From Naasia aerilata (GTDB lineage: Bacteria; Actinomycetota; Actinomycetes; Actinomycetales; Microbacteriaceae), in assembly GCF_030296595.1 (NCBI RefSeq), contig NZ_AP027731.1, positions 3,327,136 to 3,391,135 of the forward strand: a stretch of 64,000 nt of DNA, given 5' to 3'. Of this stretch, positions 36,698 through 45,659 are shown one piece after another. Positions within the stretch are counted from its first letter, which is position 1. Each line of letters begins with the position of its first letter. The notes under the pieces were generated by a model, which saw only the letters and a list, made by a program, of their open reading frames with translations, searched no databases and was not told the DNA's origin. A program made the translations under genes and the position numbers.

Positions 36698-38254
36698 GAG
36701 TCGTCGTCATCGGAAGCGGCCCTGTCGGGTCGGCGTTCGCGCGCAGGCTGATCGAAGGATCGCCCTCCGTCGAGGTCACCATGTTCGAGCGTGGGCCCAC
36801 CGTGACCGACCCGCCCGGCATGAACGTGCGCAACATCGTCGACCCGGAGGAGAAGCTCCGCGCGCGCCGTGCGTCCCAGGGACCGAAGTCGGGCGAAGGC
36901 GACTCGGTAGGGCTGGGTATCCCCATCACCACCGTGATCGAGGGAACGTACACCGCCCGGGCGGGCACGCATCTCGTGGACTTCGGCGGTCCCGGATCCG
37001 GGCACTCCTCCGAGTTCCCGGCAGCCGCCATCGCCACGTGCGTCGGAGGGCAAGGCGCTCACTGGACCTGCGCCACCCCGCGGCCCCAGTTCAGCGAGAG
37101 GATCCCCTTCATCCCGACGGACGAGTGGGACGCCCTGGTCGAGCGGGCGGAGGCCGTGCTGCACACGACGCACACCGCCTTCGAGGGCTCCGCGATCGCC
37201 GCCGGGCTCCAGGCCGCCGTCTCGGCGGCCGTCGACGCCGACCTCCCGCCCGGGTTCGGCGTCAGTCCGCTGCCGGTCGCCGGGGATCTGCAGCCGGACG
37301 GCTCGATGAGGTGGACGGGCACGGACACCGTGCTCGGCCCGCTCATCGACTCGGGGTCCGACCTCTCCACCCGCTTCACGCTCCGCCCCGAGACCCCGGT
37401 GATCCGGATCGTGACTGAGGCGGGTCGCGCGACCGGTGTGATCGTCCAGCCGAAGGGGGCACCGGAGGAGTTCGTCGCCGCAGATCTCGTGGTCGCCGCG
37501 GCCGACGCGCTGCGGACACCTCAGCTCCTCTGGGCCTCCGGAATCCGGCCGCCCGCGCTCGGGCACTACCTGAGCGACCACCCCGGCGTCTTCAGTGTGG
37601 TGGCCATCGACGGCGACAAGCTCGACGGACGGCTCACCCTCGACCAGATCGAGGCCGAGCGGGCCAGGATGGCGGCGGCCGGCACGAGCGATCCCGTCGC
37701 TGCGGTGCTGCGGGTGCCCTACTCCGAGCCGGACCACCCGTACTCGTCGCAGATCCTCTACATGTACGAGTCCCCCTGCCCATTCCGGAGGACCACCCCC
37801 TCCACGGCAACGCGTGGGGCTATGCCAACGTGGGCTTCGGGGTCCGGAAGTTCGCACGCTACGAGGACTGCGTCACCTTCGATGACGACGAGCTGGACTA
37901 TGCGGGCATGCCCAACATGACCATCCACTACGAGCTCACGGAACGGGAGGAGCGGGAGATCGCAGGCGCGCGCGCCAGCCAGGCTCGGGTCGCGGGCGCC
38001 ATCGGCAGCTTCATCCCGGGGGTGAGCCGGCCGTCATGCCGAACGGTGCGAGCCTGCACTACAAGGGCACGATGAGGATGGGCCCCGCCGACGACGGCAC
38101 CTCCGTCTGTGATCCGCGGAGCCGGGTGTGGGGTTTCGACAACCTCTACCTCGCCGGCAACGGAGTCATCCCCACCAACACCGTCGTCAACCCGACCCTG
38201 ATGAGCGTCGCGATCGCGCTCCGGGCCGCGGATTCGATCCTCGAGGAGCTGTGA
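36694..38254 (+). CDS. GMC oxidoreductase, C-glycoside 3-oxidase-like (1), frame broken
   Basis: About 520 residues with one base added at 37772-37776 and one at 38018-38022. The N-terminal FAD-binding motif is VVVIGSGPVGSAFARRL. The C-terminal GMC domain carries the catalytic His in GASLHYKGTMRMG and Asn in TNTVVNPTLMSVAI. The plan resembles pyranose 2-oxidase-like enzymes and the CarA-type FAD-dependent C-glycoside 3-oxidases. It follows the two TIM-barrel pairs in one operon, so it probably makes their 3-keto substrates. Confidence 0.8.
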
Positions 38255-38258
38255 CAGC

Positions 38259-39784
38259 GTGAGCGACGCCACGACATACGATCTGGTCATCGTCGGCAGC
38301 GGTCCGGCTGGCAGCACCATCGCCCGCGAGATTTCCGAAGCGAGACCGGGTGCGCGGATCCTGCTGGTGGAACGCGGTCCCCAAACCACTCCGCGCGCAG
38401 GCGAGTCGGTCAGGAACCTGGATCCGGAGCTGCGGGCGAAGGCGGAGCGGCTCTCGCAGGGCCCGAACGCCGACGGGCGCACCACCGTCTCGGACTCCCG
38501 CCAAGGACGACCCGTGGCGCGACCGGGCACGTTCCTCCTGACCGAGGTGGTCGGGGACGACCCGCAGACCGACATGCCGGGCGCTCTCGCGAGCGCGGGA
38601 GTCGGCGGGATGGGGCAGCACTGGACCTGCGCGTGCCCCTCGCCTGGCAACACCGAGAGGGTGCCGTTCATCCCCTCGGACGAGCTCGACGACCTCCTCG
38701 AGCGAGCCCGAGAGCTCCTCCACGTCACTCAGGACGCCTATCCGCGCACCGGAGTGCGGGCCGCCGTCGAGCGCGAGCTCGGGGCGGTCTTCGACGGTGG
38801 CCGCCCGGCGGATCGTCGCGTGCAGGCGATGCCCCTCGCCGCAACCCCGACGCCGAGCGGCCGTCCCCGCTGGTCCGGAGCGGACACCGTGCTCGGGCCG
38901 CTCGCCGACGAGCTCACCCGTCCGGAATCGTTCGAGCTGCGCCCCTCGACCCTCGCCCGGCGCGTGCTGGTGGACGAGTCGGGAACGGTCCGCGGGGTGG
39001 AGCTGGAGGACCGGCTGACCGGCGCCCGGTCCGAGGTGCGCACCGAGCGCGTGGCGGTCGCCGCCGACGCGTTCGGCTCACCTCAGCTGCTCTGGGCCTC
39101 CGGGCTGCGGCTTCCCGCCCTCGGCCACTATCTGAACGACCAGCCGCAGGTCATGTGCTCCGTCTACCTCGACCCCAGGATCGCGCCGCCGGATGAGATC
39201 GCGGAGAGCGCGGGCTCCGAGCGCGAGGCGATGACCGGCGTGAGCTGGATCCCGTTCAACGCGCCCGACTACCCGTTCCACGGCCAGATCATGCAGCGTG
39301 ATGCCGCCCCCATGGTGGTCGGCGACGTCGAGAGCGACGACCGGCGACCCATCGTCGGACTGGGCTGCTTCACCACCAAGGACATCCGCTTCGAGGACAG
39401 GGTCGAGTTCAGCGAGGACGAGGTCGACTTCTTCGGGATGCCGGCCCCGCGGATCCATTACGGCCTCTCGGACACGGACCGCGCCACCATCGACCGGGCC
39501 ATCGGGATCGTCACCGGTCTCGTCCAGCGGATGGGGGTCTCGGTCCCCGGCGGTCACCCCGGCTGGTGCCGGCAGGCAGCTCGATCCACTACCAGGGCAC
39601 CGTCCGAATGGGCGAGACGGACGACGGCGAGAGCGTCTGCGACCCGTGGGGGCGGGTGTGGTCCGTTCCCGGCCTCTACGTCGCCGGGAACGGCGTCATC
39701 CCGACCCCCACCGCGTCGAATCCCACGCTGACGTCCGTCGCGCTGGCGGTTCGGACCGCCTCGGCGATCGCGGCCACCATCTGA
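38259..39784 (+). CDS. GMC oxidoreductase, C-glycoside 3-oxidase-like (2), frame broken
   Basis: About 508 residues with one C added at 39557-39560. It has [17 protein letters not shown] at the N terminus, the conserved [19 protein letters not shown] stretch (compare QGAHWTCATPRPQFSERIPF in the first oxidase), and the catalytic His in [12 protein letters not shown] and Asn in [12 protein letters not shown]. It is a diverged tandem paralogue of the first oxidase, starting 4 bases after it at GTG 38259. Two oxidases suggest two substrates or two redox partners. Confidence 0.82.
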
Positions 39785-39799
39785 CCCTGCTGGCCGCGG

Positions 39800-39843
39800 C
39801 GAGCGCCTGATCCGGAGGATCGACCTTCCGGATCAGGCGCTCG
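39800..39843. terminator. 17-base perfect hairpin between convergent operons
   Basis: CGAGCGCCTGATCCGGA (39800-39816) pairs with TCCGGATCAGGCGCTCG (39827-39843) around a 10-base loop. It lies between the end of the second GMC oxidase and the convergent AMP-ligase gene. The stop codon of the ligase (39833-39835 on the minus strand) is inside the right arm. It should terminate both operons. Confidence 0.8.
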
Positions 39844-41482
39844 TCGCTGCGATATCCGCGACCAGGTCCTTCTTCGACACCTTGCCGATCGGGGAGAGCG
39901 GGAGCTCGTCGTAGACGCGGAGAGCCTCCGGCAGCTTGAACCGCGCGAGGTCGAAGCCCGCGAGGAATTCGACGAGCTCGGCCAGCTCGAGCCGGGCGCC
40001 CTCGCGCAGCACGACGCAGGCGCACATGCGCTCGCCAAGCACCGGGTCGGGCATGGGCACCACGGCCGCGAGCACGATCGACGGGTGCGAGAGCATGAGG
40101 TTCTCGATCTCCTCCGCCGAGATCTTCTCGCCTCCCCGGTTGATGAGGTCCTTCCGGCGGCCGGCGACGACGTAGTTGCCTGAGGCGGTTCGGACCATCA
40201 GGTCGCCGCTCAGATAGAACCCGTCGTCGGTGAAGGCCAGCCGATTCTGCTCGGGCGCGCGGAAGTACCCGCGGAGCGTGTACGGACCACGGGCCGCGAG
40301 CTCACCGATCTCGCCGTCGGGCACATCGCGGCCGTCCTCGTCGAGCAGCCGCACTTCGTCGTCCGGGCAGATGGGACGGCCGACGGTCTCGAGCCGGACG
40401 TCCTCGGGATCGTCGAGACGGACGAACATCAGCAGCCCTTCGGCCATGCCGAAGTTCTCCTGCACCTGAGCGACCGGGAACACCTCGGGCACGCGGAGTC
40501 GCGTCTCCGGCTGCAGGCGCTGGCCTCCGCTCTGGATCACCCGCATGGTGCCGAGGTCCGCCTTCGTCTCCTGCTGGGCCTCGAGGAGCTTGATGAGGAG
40601 GGCGGGAACGAGGTGGATGTGAGTCGCTCCGTCGCGGTCGATGCGCCGGAGGATCGCATCCGCTCGCGGGACCGGCATGAGGCTGACGGTCGCACCGGAG
40701 AAGAGGAATCCCTGCATGCCCGGGCAGGCAAGGGGCAGGTTGTGCGAGAGGGGAAGGACGTCGAGCAGCACGTCGCCCTCGCGGATGTCGCACACGGATG
40801 CGGCGAGCTTCGAGTTGAACGCGTAGTCGTTGTGGCTCCGCGGGATCAGCTTCGGGATGCCGGTCGTGCCGCCCGAGAGCTGGAACACCGCGGGGTCCTC
40901 GGGGTCGATCGTCGCCCGCAGCGCACGGATCTCCTCCTCCGTGGAGCGCGGGGTGCGCACGTGGAGCTGGTCGATCGAGACCCGGGCACCGCCCTCCTCG
41001 ACGGGCCCCTCGACGAAGTGCAGGCGCAGGGAAGGCTGCTGCCCGGCGACGCGATCGAAGAGCTCCAGGTAGGAGACGTCCTTCGCTGTGGCGGGGGACG
41101 CGAGCGCCACGGCGTCCGCGAGCCGGACGAACTGCTCGACCTCCCGGTAGCGGTGCACCGGCAGCGCCATGACCGGGATCGCCCCGAGGTGCTGCAGGCC
41201 CAGGTAGAACGACGGGAAGAGCGCCGTGTTCCGCAGCTGGACCACGACGCGGTCGAGGGGACGGAGACCCAGGTCGAACAGGTTGCGGGCGACGATCATC
41301 GATCGCTCCGCCAGCTCGGCGTAGGTCAGACGCTGATCGTCGTCGAGGATCGCGACCCGATCCGCGTACGAGCGGAACGCGTCCTCGTAGTGCTCGATGA
41401 GCAGCCGGTCCTCCCAGTACCCGGCGGCCCGGTACCTGGCGGCGAACTCGGAGGGGAAGCGGACGACGCCGTCGAGGGCCAC
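39833..41482 (-). CDS. aryl-acid AMP ligase (EntE/DhbE-like)
   Basis: A 549-residue ANL-superfamily ligase. The start FPSEFAARYRAAGYWED and VVVQLRNTALFPSFYLGL with PVMALPVHR are typical of 2,3-dihydroxybenzoate-AMP ligases and related benzoate-CoA ligases. The ATP motif is LSGGTTGIPKLIPRSHND, then NFGMAEGLLMF and RRKDLINRGGEKISAEEIE, and the catalytic Lys is in SPIGKVSKKDL. No carrier protein or siderophore gene is nearby, so catabolic CoA activation of an aryl acid is more likely. GTG 41482 is chosen as start because the family N terminus begins there, 5 bases after the SDR stop. Confidence 0.85.
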   Translation of the reverse strand: MALDGVVRFPSEFAARYRAAGYWEDRLLIEHYEDAFRSYADRVAILDDDQRLTYAELAERSMIVARNLFDLGLRPLDRVVVQLRNTALFPSFYLGLQHLGAIPVMALPVHRYREVEQFVRLADAVALASPATAKDVSYLELFDRVAGQQPSLRLHFVEGPVEEGGARVSIDQLHVRTPRSTEEEIRALRATIDPEDPAVFQLSGGTTGIPKLIPRSHNDYAFNSKLAASVCDIREGDVLLDVLPLSHNLPLACPGMQGFLFSGATVSLMPVPRADAILRRIDRDGATHIHLVPALLIKLLEAQQETKADLGTMRVIQSGGQRLQPETRLRVPEVFPVAQVQENFGMAEGLLMFVRLDDPEDVRLETVGRPICPDDEVRLLDEDGRDVPDGEIGELAARGPYTLRGYFRAPEQNRLAFTDDGFYLSGDLMVRTASGNYVVAGRRKDLINRGGEKISAEEIENLMLSHPSIVLAAVVPMPDPVLGERMCACVVLREGARLELAELVEFLAGFDLARFKLPEALRVYDELPLSPIGKVSKKDLVADIAATSA

Positions 41483-41487
41483 GGCGC

Positions 41488-42249
41488 TCAGCTCGTCGCC
41501 GTGTAGCCGCCGTCGATCACCAGGATCTCGCCGGTGACGAACGGGTGGGCGGTCGCGAGGGTGAAGACGGATGCAGCGACGTCGTCGAGCTCGACGTTGC
41601 GGCGCAGCGGCGTCTGCTTCGCGCGTCGTTCCATCAGCCGCTCGTAATCGTCCCCGAGGGTCCGCTCCATCCACTCCCCCGCGATCCAGCCCGGCGCGAC
41701 GGCGTTGACGCGCACCTCGGGCGCCAGCACCCGGCTGAGCGTCTTGGTGAGGCTGACCACCGCGGCCTTGCTGGCGGCGTAGGCGAGCGGCTGCGGGCCG
41801 GGGCGGAGGCCCACGATGCTCGCGATGTTCACGACGGAGCCAGAAGCGGCACGAAGCAGCGGGGCCGCGGCACGCGTGACCTGCACGAGGCCGCGGACGT
41901 TGACGGCGAACACACGGTCCCACGCGTCGAGGTCGATGCCGTCGAGGTCGTTCGGCTTCGTCTCCATCGTCGTGCCCGCGTTGTTGACGAGCACATCGAG
42001 TCGGCCGTCGGGGCCGGCGGCCACGCGGACGAGCTCGGCCACAGCGGTGTCGTCACTGACGTCCGCCTGCACCGCGGCGTGCTCGCCGCCGAAGGCCTGG
42101 AGCTCCGCGAGCGTGGCCTCGCCGCGCTCGCGGGACCTGCCGTAGTTGATGGTGACGTCGTAGCCGGCCTCCGCGAAACGGAGCGCCGAGGCGCGTCCGA
42201 TGCCGCTCGCTGATCCGGTGACGAGGGCTCTCGGTCGGGTGTTGCTCAT
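41488..42249 (-). CDS. short-chain dehydrogenase/reductase
   Basis: A 253-residue classical SDR with the cofactor motif ALVTGSASGIGRASALRF, the NNAGTTMETK loop, catalytic Ser in VVNIASIVGL and YAASKAAVVSL, and the C-terminal TGEILVIDGGYTATS. It is usually NAD(P)-dependent on hydroxyacyl-CoA or polyols. It lies between the amidohydrolase and the aryl-acid ligase with short gaps, so the substrate is probably an aglycone intermediate. Confidence 0.88.
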   Translation of the reverse strand: MSNTRPRALVTGSASGIGRASALRFAEAGYDVTINYGRSRERGEATLAELQAFGGEHAAVQADVSDDTAVAELVRVAAGPDGRLDVLVNNAGTTMETKPNDLDGIDLDAWDRVFAVNVRGLVQVTRAAAPLLRAASGSVVNIASIVGLRPGPQPLAYAASKAAVVSLTKTLSRVLAPEVRVNAVAPGWIAGEWMERTLGDDYERLMERRAKQTPLRRNVELDDVAASVFTLATAHPFVTGEILVIDGGYTATS

Positions 42250-42280
42250 CTCTCGTGCTCTTTCCGTTCCTCTCGGGCGC

Positions 42281-43125
42281 TCAGACGCCGAGAATCCGTT
42301 CGGCGTTCCTGTGGAACACCTTCGACATGACGTCGTCCGAGTACCCGAGCTCGTCCCATTCCCGGAACAGCCGGTCGAACGGGATGCTGGGGTGATCGGT
42401 CCCGAACATGATCTTGTCCTGCAGACGGGACCGGATGTCGACCTTCAGCTGCGGGGGAAGTATTTCGGCGCCCAGCCGGACAGCTCCCAGAACACGTTGC
42501 CCTTGTGCAGTGCGACGGCGGTCATCTCCTCGACCCACGGCCAGCCCGGGTGGGAGGCGATGATCGTGAGCTCCGGCAGATCGGCCGCGAGGTGATCGAG
42601 CGCGATGGGATGCGCGTCGTCGATCCGGGAGCCCAGACCGCCCGGAAGACCAGCGCCCATGCCGGTGGTGCCGACGTCGATCATCGCGACCAGGTTGAGG
42701 TCGCGCATGAGCTCGAAGACGGGGCGCAGCTCGACCGAATCGACCCGGTACCGGCCCATGATTGGGTGGAAATGGAGCCCCAGCACCCGATCCTCCCGCG
42801 CGGTGCGCTCGATCTCCGCAAGGGCCGCGTCGCCCTTGAAGGGATCGACGGCCGCCCACGCGCCGACGAACACGTCGGGGTGGCGGTCGCGCATGGCGGC
42901 CACCTCGTGGTTGGGGAAGGCCGGCGAGTGCTCATGGATGCTCTCGATGTCGAAGGCCACAAGGAGTGCCTGCATGCCGGCGGCCCGGATGTCATCGACG
43001 ACATCCTGCTCCGGTCTGCCGTCCCACGGCTTGTTCCAGTACTCGGCGAGGGCCGCGGCGAACGGCCCCTGGGAGCGCACCCACTCGGGCGTGCCCGGGT
43101 AGCAGTGCAAGTCAAGTTTTCTCAT
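42281..43125 (-). CDS. amidohydrolase-2 family protein, frame broken
   Basis: About 281 residues with one C (coding strand) added at 42453-42457. The fold is the metal-dependent hydrolase/decarboxylase barrel: KLDLHCYPGTPEWV at the N terminus, GLHFHPIMGRY, ELTIIASHPGWPWVEEM and the last ligand Asp in IMFGTDHPSIPFDRL. The relatives include ACMSD-type decarboxylases and lactone hydrolases used in aromatic degradation. ATG 43125 is preferred because AGGTAGGA lies 8 bases upstream; the ATG at 43134 overlaps the operator edge. It heads the operon with the SDR and ligase. Confidence 0.82.
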
Positions 43126-43134
43126 CGCACTCAT

Positions 43135-43156
43135 CCTACCTACTAAGGTAACAAGC
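43135..43156. promoter_or_regulatory. 22-bp operator, site 4
   Basis: CCTACCTAC-TAAG-GTAACAAGC between the divergent amidohydrolase and second crotonase genes, with a left arm matching the perfect site at 8 of 9 positions and a weaker right arm (5 of 9). The gap between the two genes is only 31 bases, so one bound protein would cover both ribosome-binding sites. Confidence 0.6.
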
Positions 43157-43900
43157 ATGAAAGAAGTGGGGCTGATCGCCGTCACGCGATCGGCGGAGGG
43201 CGTGGTCACTGTCACGCTCTCCAGTCCCCGGAATCGCAACGCGCTGACTCCCGAGCTGCTCGGCGGAATTCGGGCCGGGCTGGCCGACGCGGCGCGGACC
43301 GGCCGTCTCGTGGTGCTCGCCGCGGAGGGGCCGGCCTTCTGCGCCGGCCTCGACCTCACAGAGCGCGATCCGGGCCGGCTGCGGCGCGCTCTCGAGGAGC
43401 TCGTCGGTGTCCAGGCGGACATCCTCGCCTCGCCGGTCCCGGTCATCGCACGAGTGCACGGCGTCGTGCGAGCCGGCGGTCTCGGGCTCGTCGCCGCGGC
43501 CGACTTCGCCGTGGCGGCTGACCACATCGACTTCGCCTTCCCCGAGGCCCGCCTCGGCGTCGCCCCCGTCGTCATCTCCGCGACGGTGTTGCGGAGGCTC
43601 ACGTCGCGTGACGCGGCGACCCTCTTCCTCACCGGCGACGCCGTGACCGCGGCGCGTGCCGTCGAGCTCGGCCTGATCACGCACGCGGTCCCCGCCGAGG
43701 AGCTCGATCACACGGTGGCGGGACTCGCGGAGTCGCTCCTGCGGAACGACCCGCAGGGGCTTCGCGAGTCGAAGGCCGTGCTCAACGCCTCGGCTCTCGC
43801 GGCGCTCGAGCGCGACGCCGCCAAGCTCGTCGACACGTCGCTGCGCCTGTTCGAGTCTCCCGAGGCACGGGCCGCCATCGACCGCGCCCGGCGTCGCTGA
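43157..43900 (+). CDS. enoyl-CoA hydratase/isomerase family protein (2)
   Basis: A 247-residue crotonase: EGPAFCAGLDLTERD and VHGVVRAGGLGLVAAADFAVA form the oxyanion hole, and FPEARLGVAPVVIS follows. It is short, and convergent with the MFS gene that ends 8 bases later. With the ligase, SDR and thiolase it could provide a beta-oxidation-like cycle for an aryl side chain, or an aryl-CoA hydrolase step. Confidence 0.85.
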   Translation: MKEVGLIAVTRSAEGVVTVTLSSPRNRNALTPELLGGIRAGLADAARTGRLVVLAAEGPAFCAGLDLTERDPGRLRRALEELVGVQADILASPVPVIARVHGVVRAGGLGLVAAADFAVAADHIDFAFPEARLGVAPVVISATVLRRLTSRDAATLFLTGDAVTAARAVELGLITHAVPAEELDHTVAGLAESLLRNDPQGLRESKAVLNASALAALERDAAKLVDTSLRLFESPEARAAIDRARRR

Positions 43901-43908
43901 GCGAGCGG

Positions 43909-45201
43909 TCATTCCCGCTCCGGAAGCTGGAGCATCGACGGCAGGACCGCGGGATCGTCGCCGGCCGGGATCGGCCGCCGCAGTCGGAAGATCGCTGCCA
44001 CGCCCGAGGCCGCGGCGAGGCACACCACGCCCGCCACCACCAGGGCAGCGCGAGCACCGGCCCCGTCCACGATGCCTCCCAGCACGAGGGCGCCCACCGG
44101 GGAACCGGCCATCCAGGCCGCCATGTAGACGCCCATGACGCGACCGCGCAGCGCCGAATCCGTCCGCACCTGCACCGCCGCGTTGCAGGTGGCAAGAGCC
44201 GCGATCATGCCGAACCCCAGGACGGGCATCACGAAGGCGAACGCGACGAAGGTCGGCATCGCCGATGCGGCACAGAGGGAGACGCCGATCAGCGCGATGG
44301 CTCCCAGCAGGAGACCGATGCGCGGCTGACGCCGGCTCGCGACGAACAGGGCACCGACCACCGACCCGACCGCCACTATGGACGTGAGGAGACCGAATGC
44401 GCCGGCATCGACGTCGAAGACCGTGGTCGCCATCGAGATGACGAGGAGGTTCATCGCTGCTCCGACGCACCCCAGCACGAGGAAGACGAGCACCACCAGG
44501 ATGCGGATGTCCCGGTGCCGGGCGACGTAGGAGATCCCGCTCAGCATCGACCGCAGTCCCGCCTCGGGCTTCTGGCGCTCACCGACGGACTCGAGGCGCA
44601 TGAGGGTCAGGGCGCCGAGCATCGCGGCAAAGGACAGTCCGTTGACGAGGAAGATCCAGCCGGGCCCCACCTGCCCGATCAGGACCCCGGCGATCGCCGG
44701 GCCGATGAGCCGTGCGAGGTTGAAGGTGGCGCCGCCGAGGGCGATCCCGTTGCTCAAGCCGCTCGGGGGCAGCAGGTCGACGACGAACGTCTGACGCGCT
44801 GGCGCGTCGAACGCCTGCGCGGCGCCCAGCGCCGTCGCCAGGACGCAGACGTGCCAGTACTGGGCGACGCCGGTCAGCACGAGCACACCCAGGAGAACGG
44901 CCATCAGCGCCATCCACACCTGCGTGACCGCGAGCACCCGCCGTCGCGAGAACCGGTCGGTGACATATCCGGAGACCGGCAGCAGGACGAGCTGCGGCAC
45001 GGTCTGCAGCGCGATGACCAGGGCGAGCGCGCTGGCGTCCTCGTCGGTGAGGATCGTGAGCACCGTCCAGTCCTGCGCTGTGATCTGCATCCACGTCCCG
45101 ATGCTCGAGAGCAGCAGGCCGACGATCCACAGCCGGAAATCGCGATGGGCGAGCGCGCGGAAGGTGCCCTTCACCACGACGGGCGAGGACGCCGTGCTCA
45201 C
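43909..45201 (-). CDS. MFS transporter, EntS-like (MFS_3)
   Basis: A 430-residue membrane protein with about 12 helices. It begins FRALAHRDFRLWIVGLLLSSIGTWMQ, the typical N terminus of MFS_3 (enterobactin-exporter-like) carriers, and contains PVSGYVTDRFSRRRVLAV. It is 49 bases downstream of a deglycosidase beta subunit gene on the same strand, so it belongs to the transporter-deglycosidase operon. Export of an aglycone or intermediate is a reasonable guess; import is less likely with an ABC importer present. Confidence 0.85.
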   Translation of the reverse strand: MSTASSPVVVKGTFRALAHRDFRLWIVGLLLSSIGTWMQITAQDWTVLTILTDEDASALALVIALQTVPQLVLLPVSGYVTDRFSRRRVLAVTQVWMALMAVLLGVLVLTGVAQYWHVCVLATALGAAQAFDAPARQTFVVDLLPPSGLSNGIALGGATFNLARLIGPAIAGVLIGQVGPGWIFLVNGLSFAAMLGALTLMRLESVGERQKPEAGLRSMLSGISYVARHRDIRILVVLVFLVLGCVGAAMNLLVISMATTVFDVDAGAFGLLTSIVAVGSVVGALFVASRRQPRIGLLLGAIALIGVSLCAASAMPTFVAFAFVMPVLGFGMIAALATCNAAVQVRTDSALRGRVMGVYMAAWMAGSPVGALVLGGIVDGAGARAALVVAGVVCLAAASGVAAIFRLRRPIPAGDDPAVLPSMLQLPERE

Positions 45202-45250
45202 GTCCGGTCCCCGGATCCGGGAACTCGCGGGTCGACGTCCCCTGCGGCGC

Positions 45251-45637
45251 TCACCCCGCGACCGACATGACCTTGCGATCGTCGTTCTGGCTGGGCGTCG
45301 GCAGGTACGAGATCCGCAGCCACTGGCGGTAGTGGACCTCGTGCTCGCCCGCGGGCAGCCCGCCGGGGTGGTCGACGATCAGCGTCGCGGCCTCGTTGAA
45401 CCCCCAGCGGTCGTCGAGCACGTCCCCCAGCGAGTCCGCCGGATAGTCGTGGCCGTGCACCTGGAAGGTGATGCTCTCCTTGGGCACCGCCTCGCCGTCG
45501 ACCTCGAGGTCGAAGTCGACCATCGAGAGGCCGAGCCCCCGGTAGTAGCCGATGCGGGTGTCGATGGCGTAGCCGGTCGGGTTCCCGTCCCCGACGTTGC
45601 GCAGCGAGCCGTCCACGATGATGTAGCGATCGAACAT
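45251..45637 (-). CDS. DUF6379 C-glycoside deglycosidase beta subunit (beta-3)
   Basis: A 128-residue beta subunit, paralogous to the one at 23756: FDRYIIVDGSLRNVGDG, GYYRGLGLSMVDFDLEVDG, HPGGLPAGEHEVHYR and LRISYLPTPSQNDDRK. It follows its alpha partner by 22 bases. The strong match of both N and C termini to beta-1 makes the family call secure. Confidence 0.85.
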   Translation of the reverse strand: MFDRYIIVDGSLRNVGDGNPTGYAIDTRIGYYRGLGLSMVDFDLEVDGEAVPKESITFQVHGHDYPADSLGDVLDDRWGFNEAATLIVDHPGGLPAGEHEVHYRQWLRISYLPTPSQNDDRKVMSVAG

Positions 45638-45659
45638 GGTGATCTCCTTTGTGCGCGGC

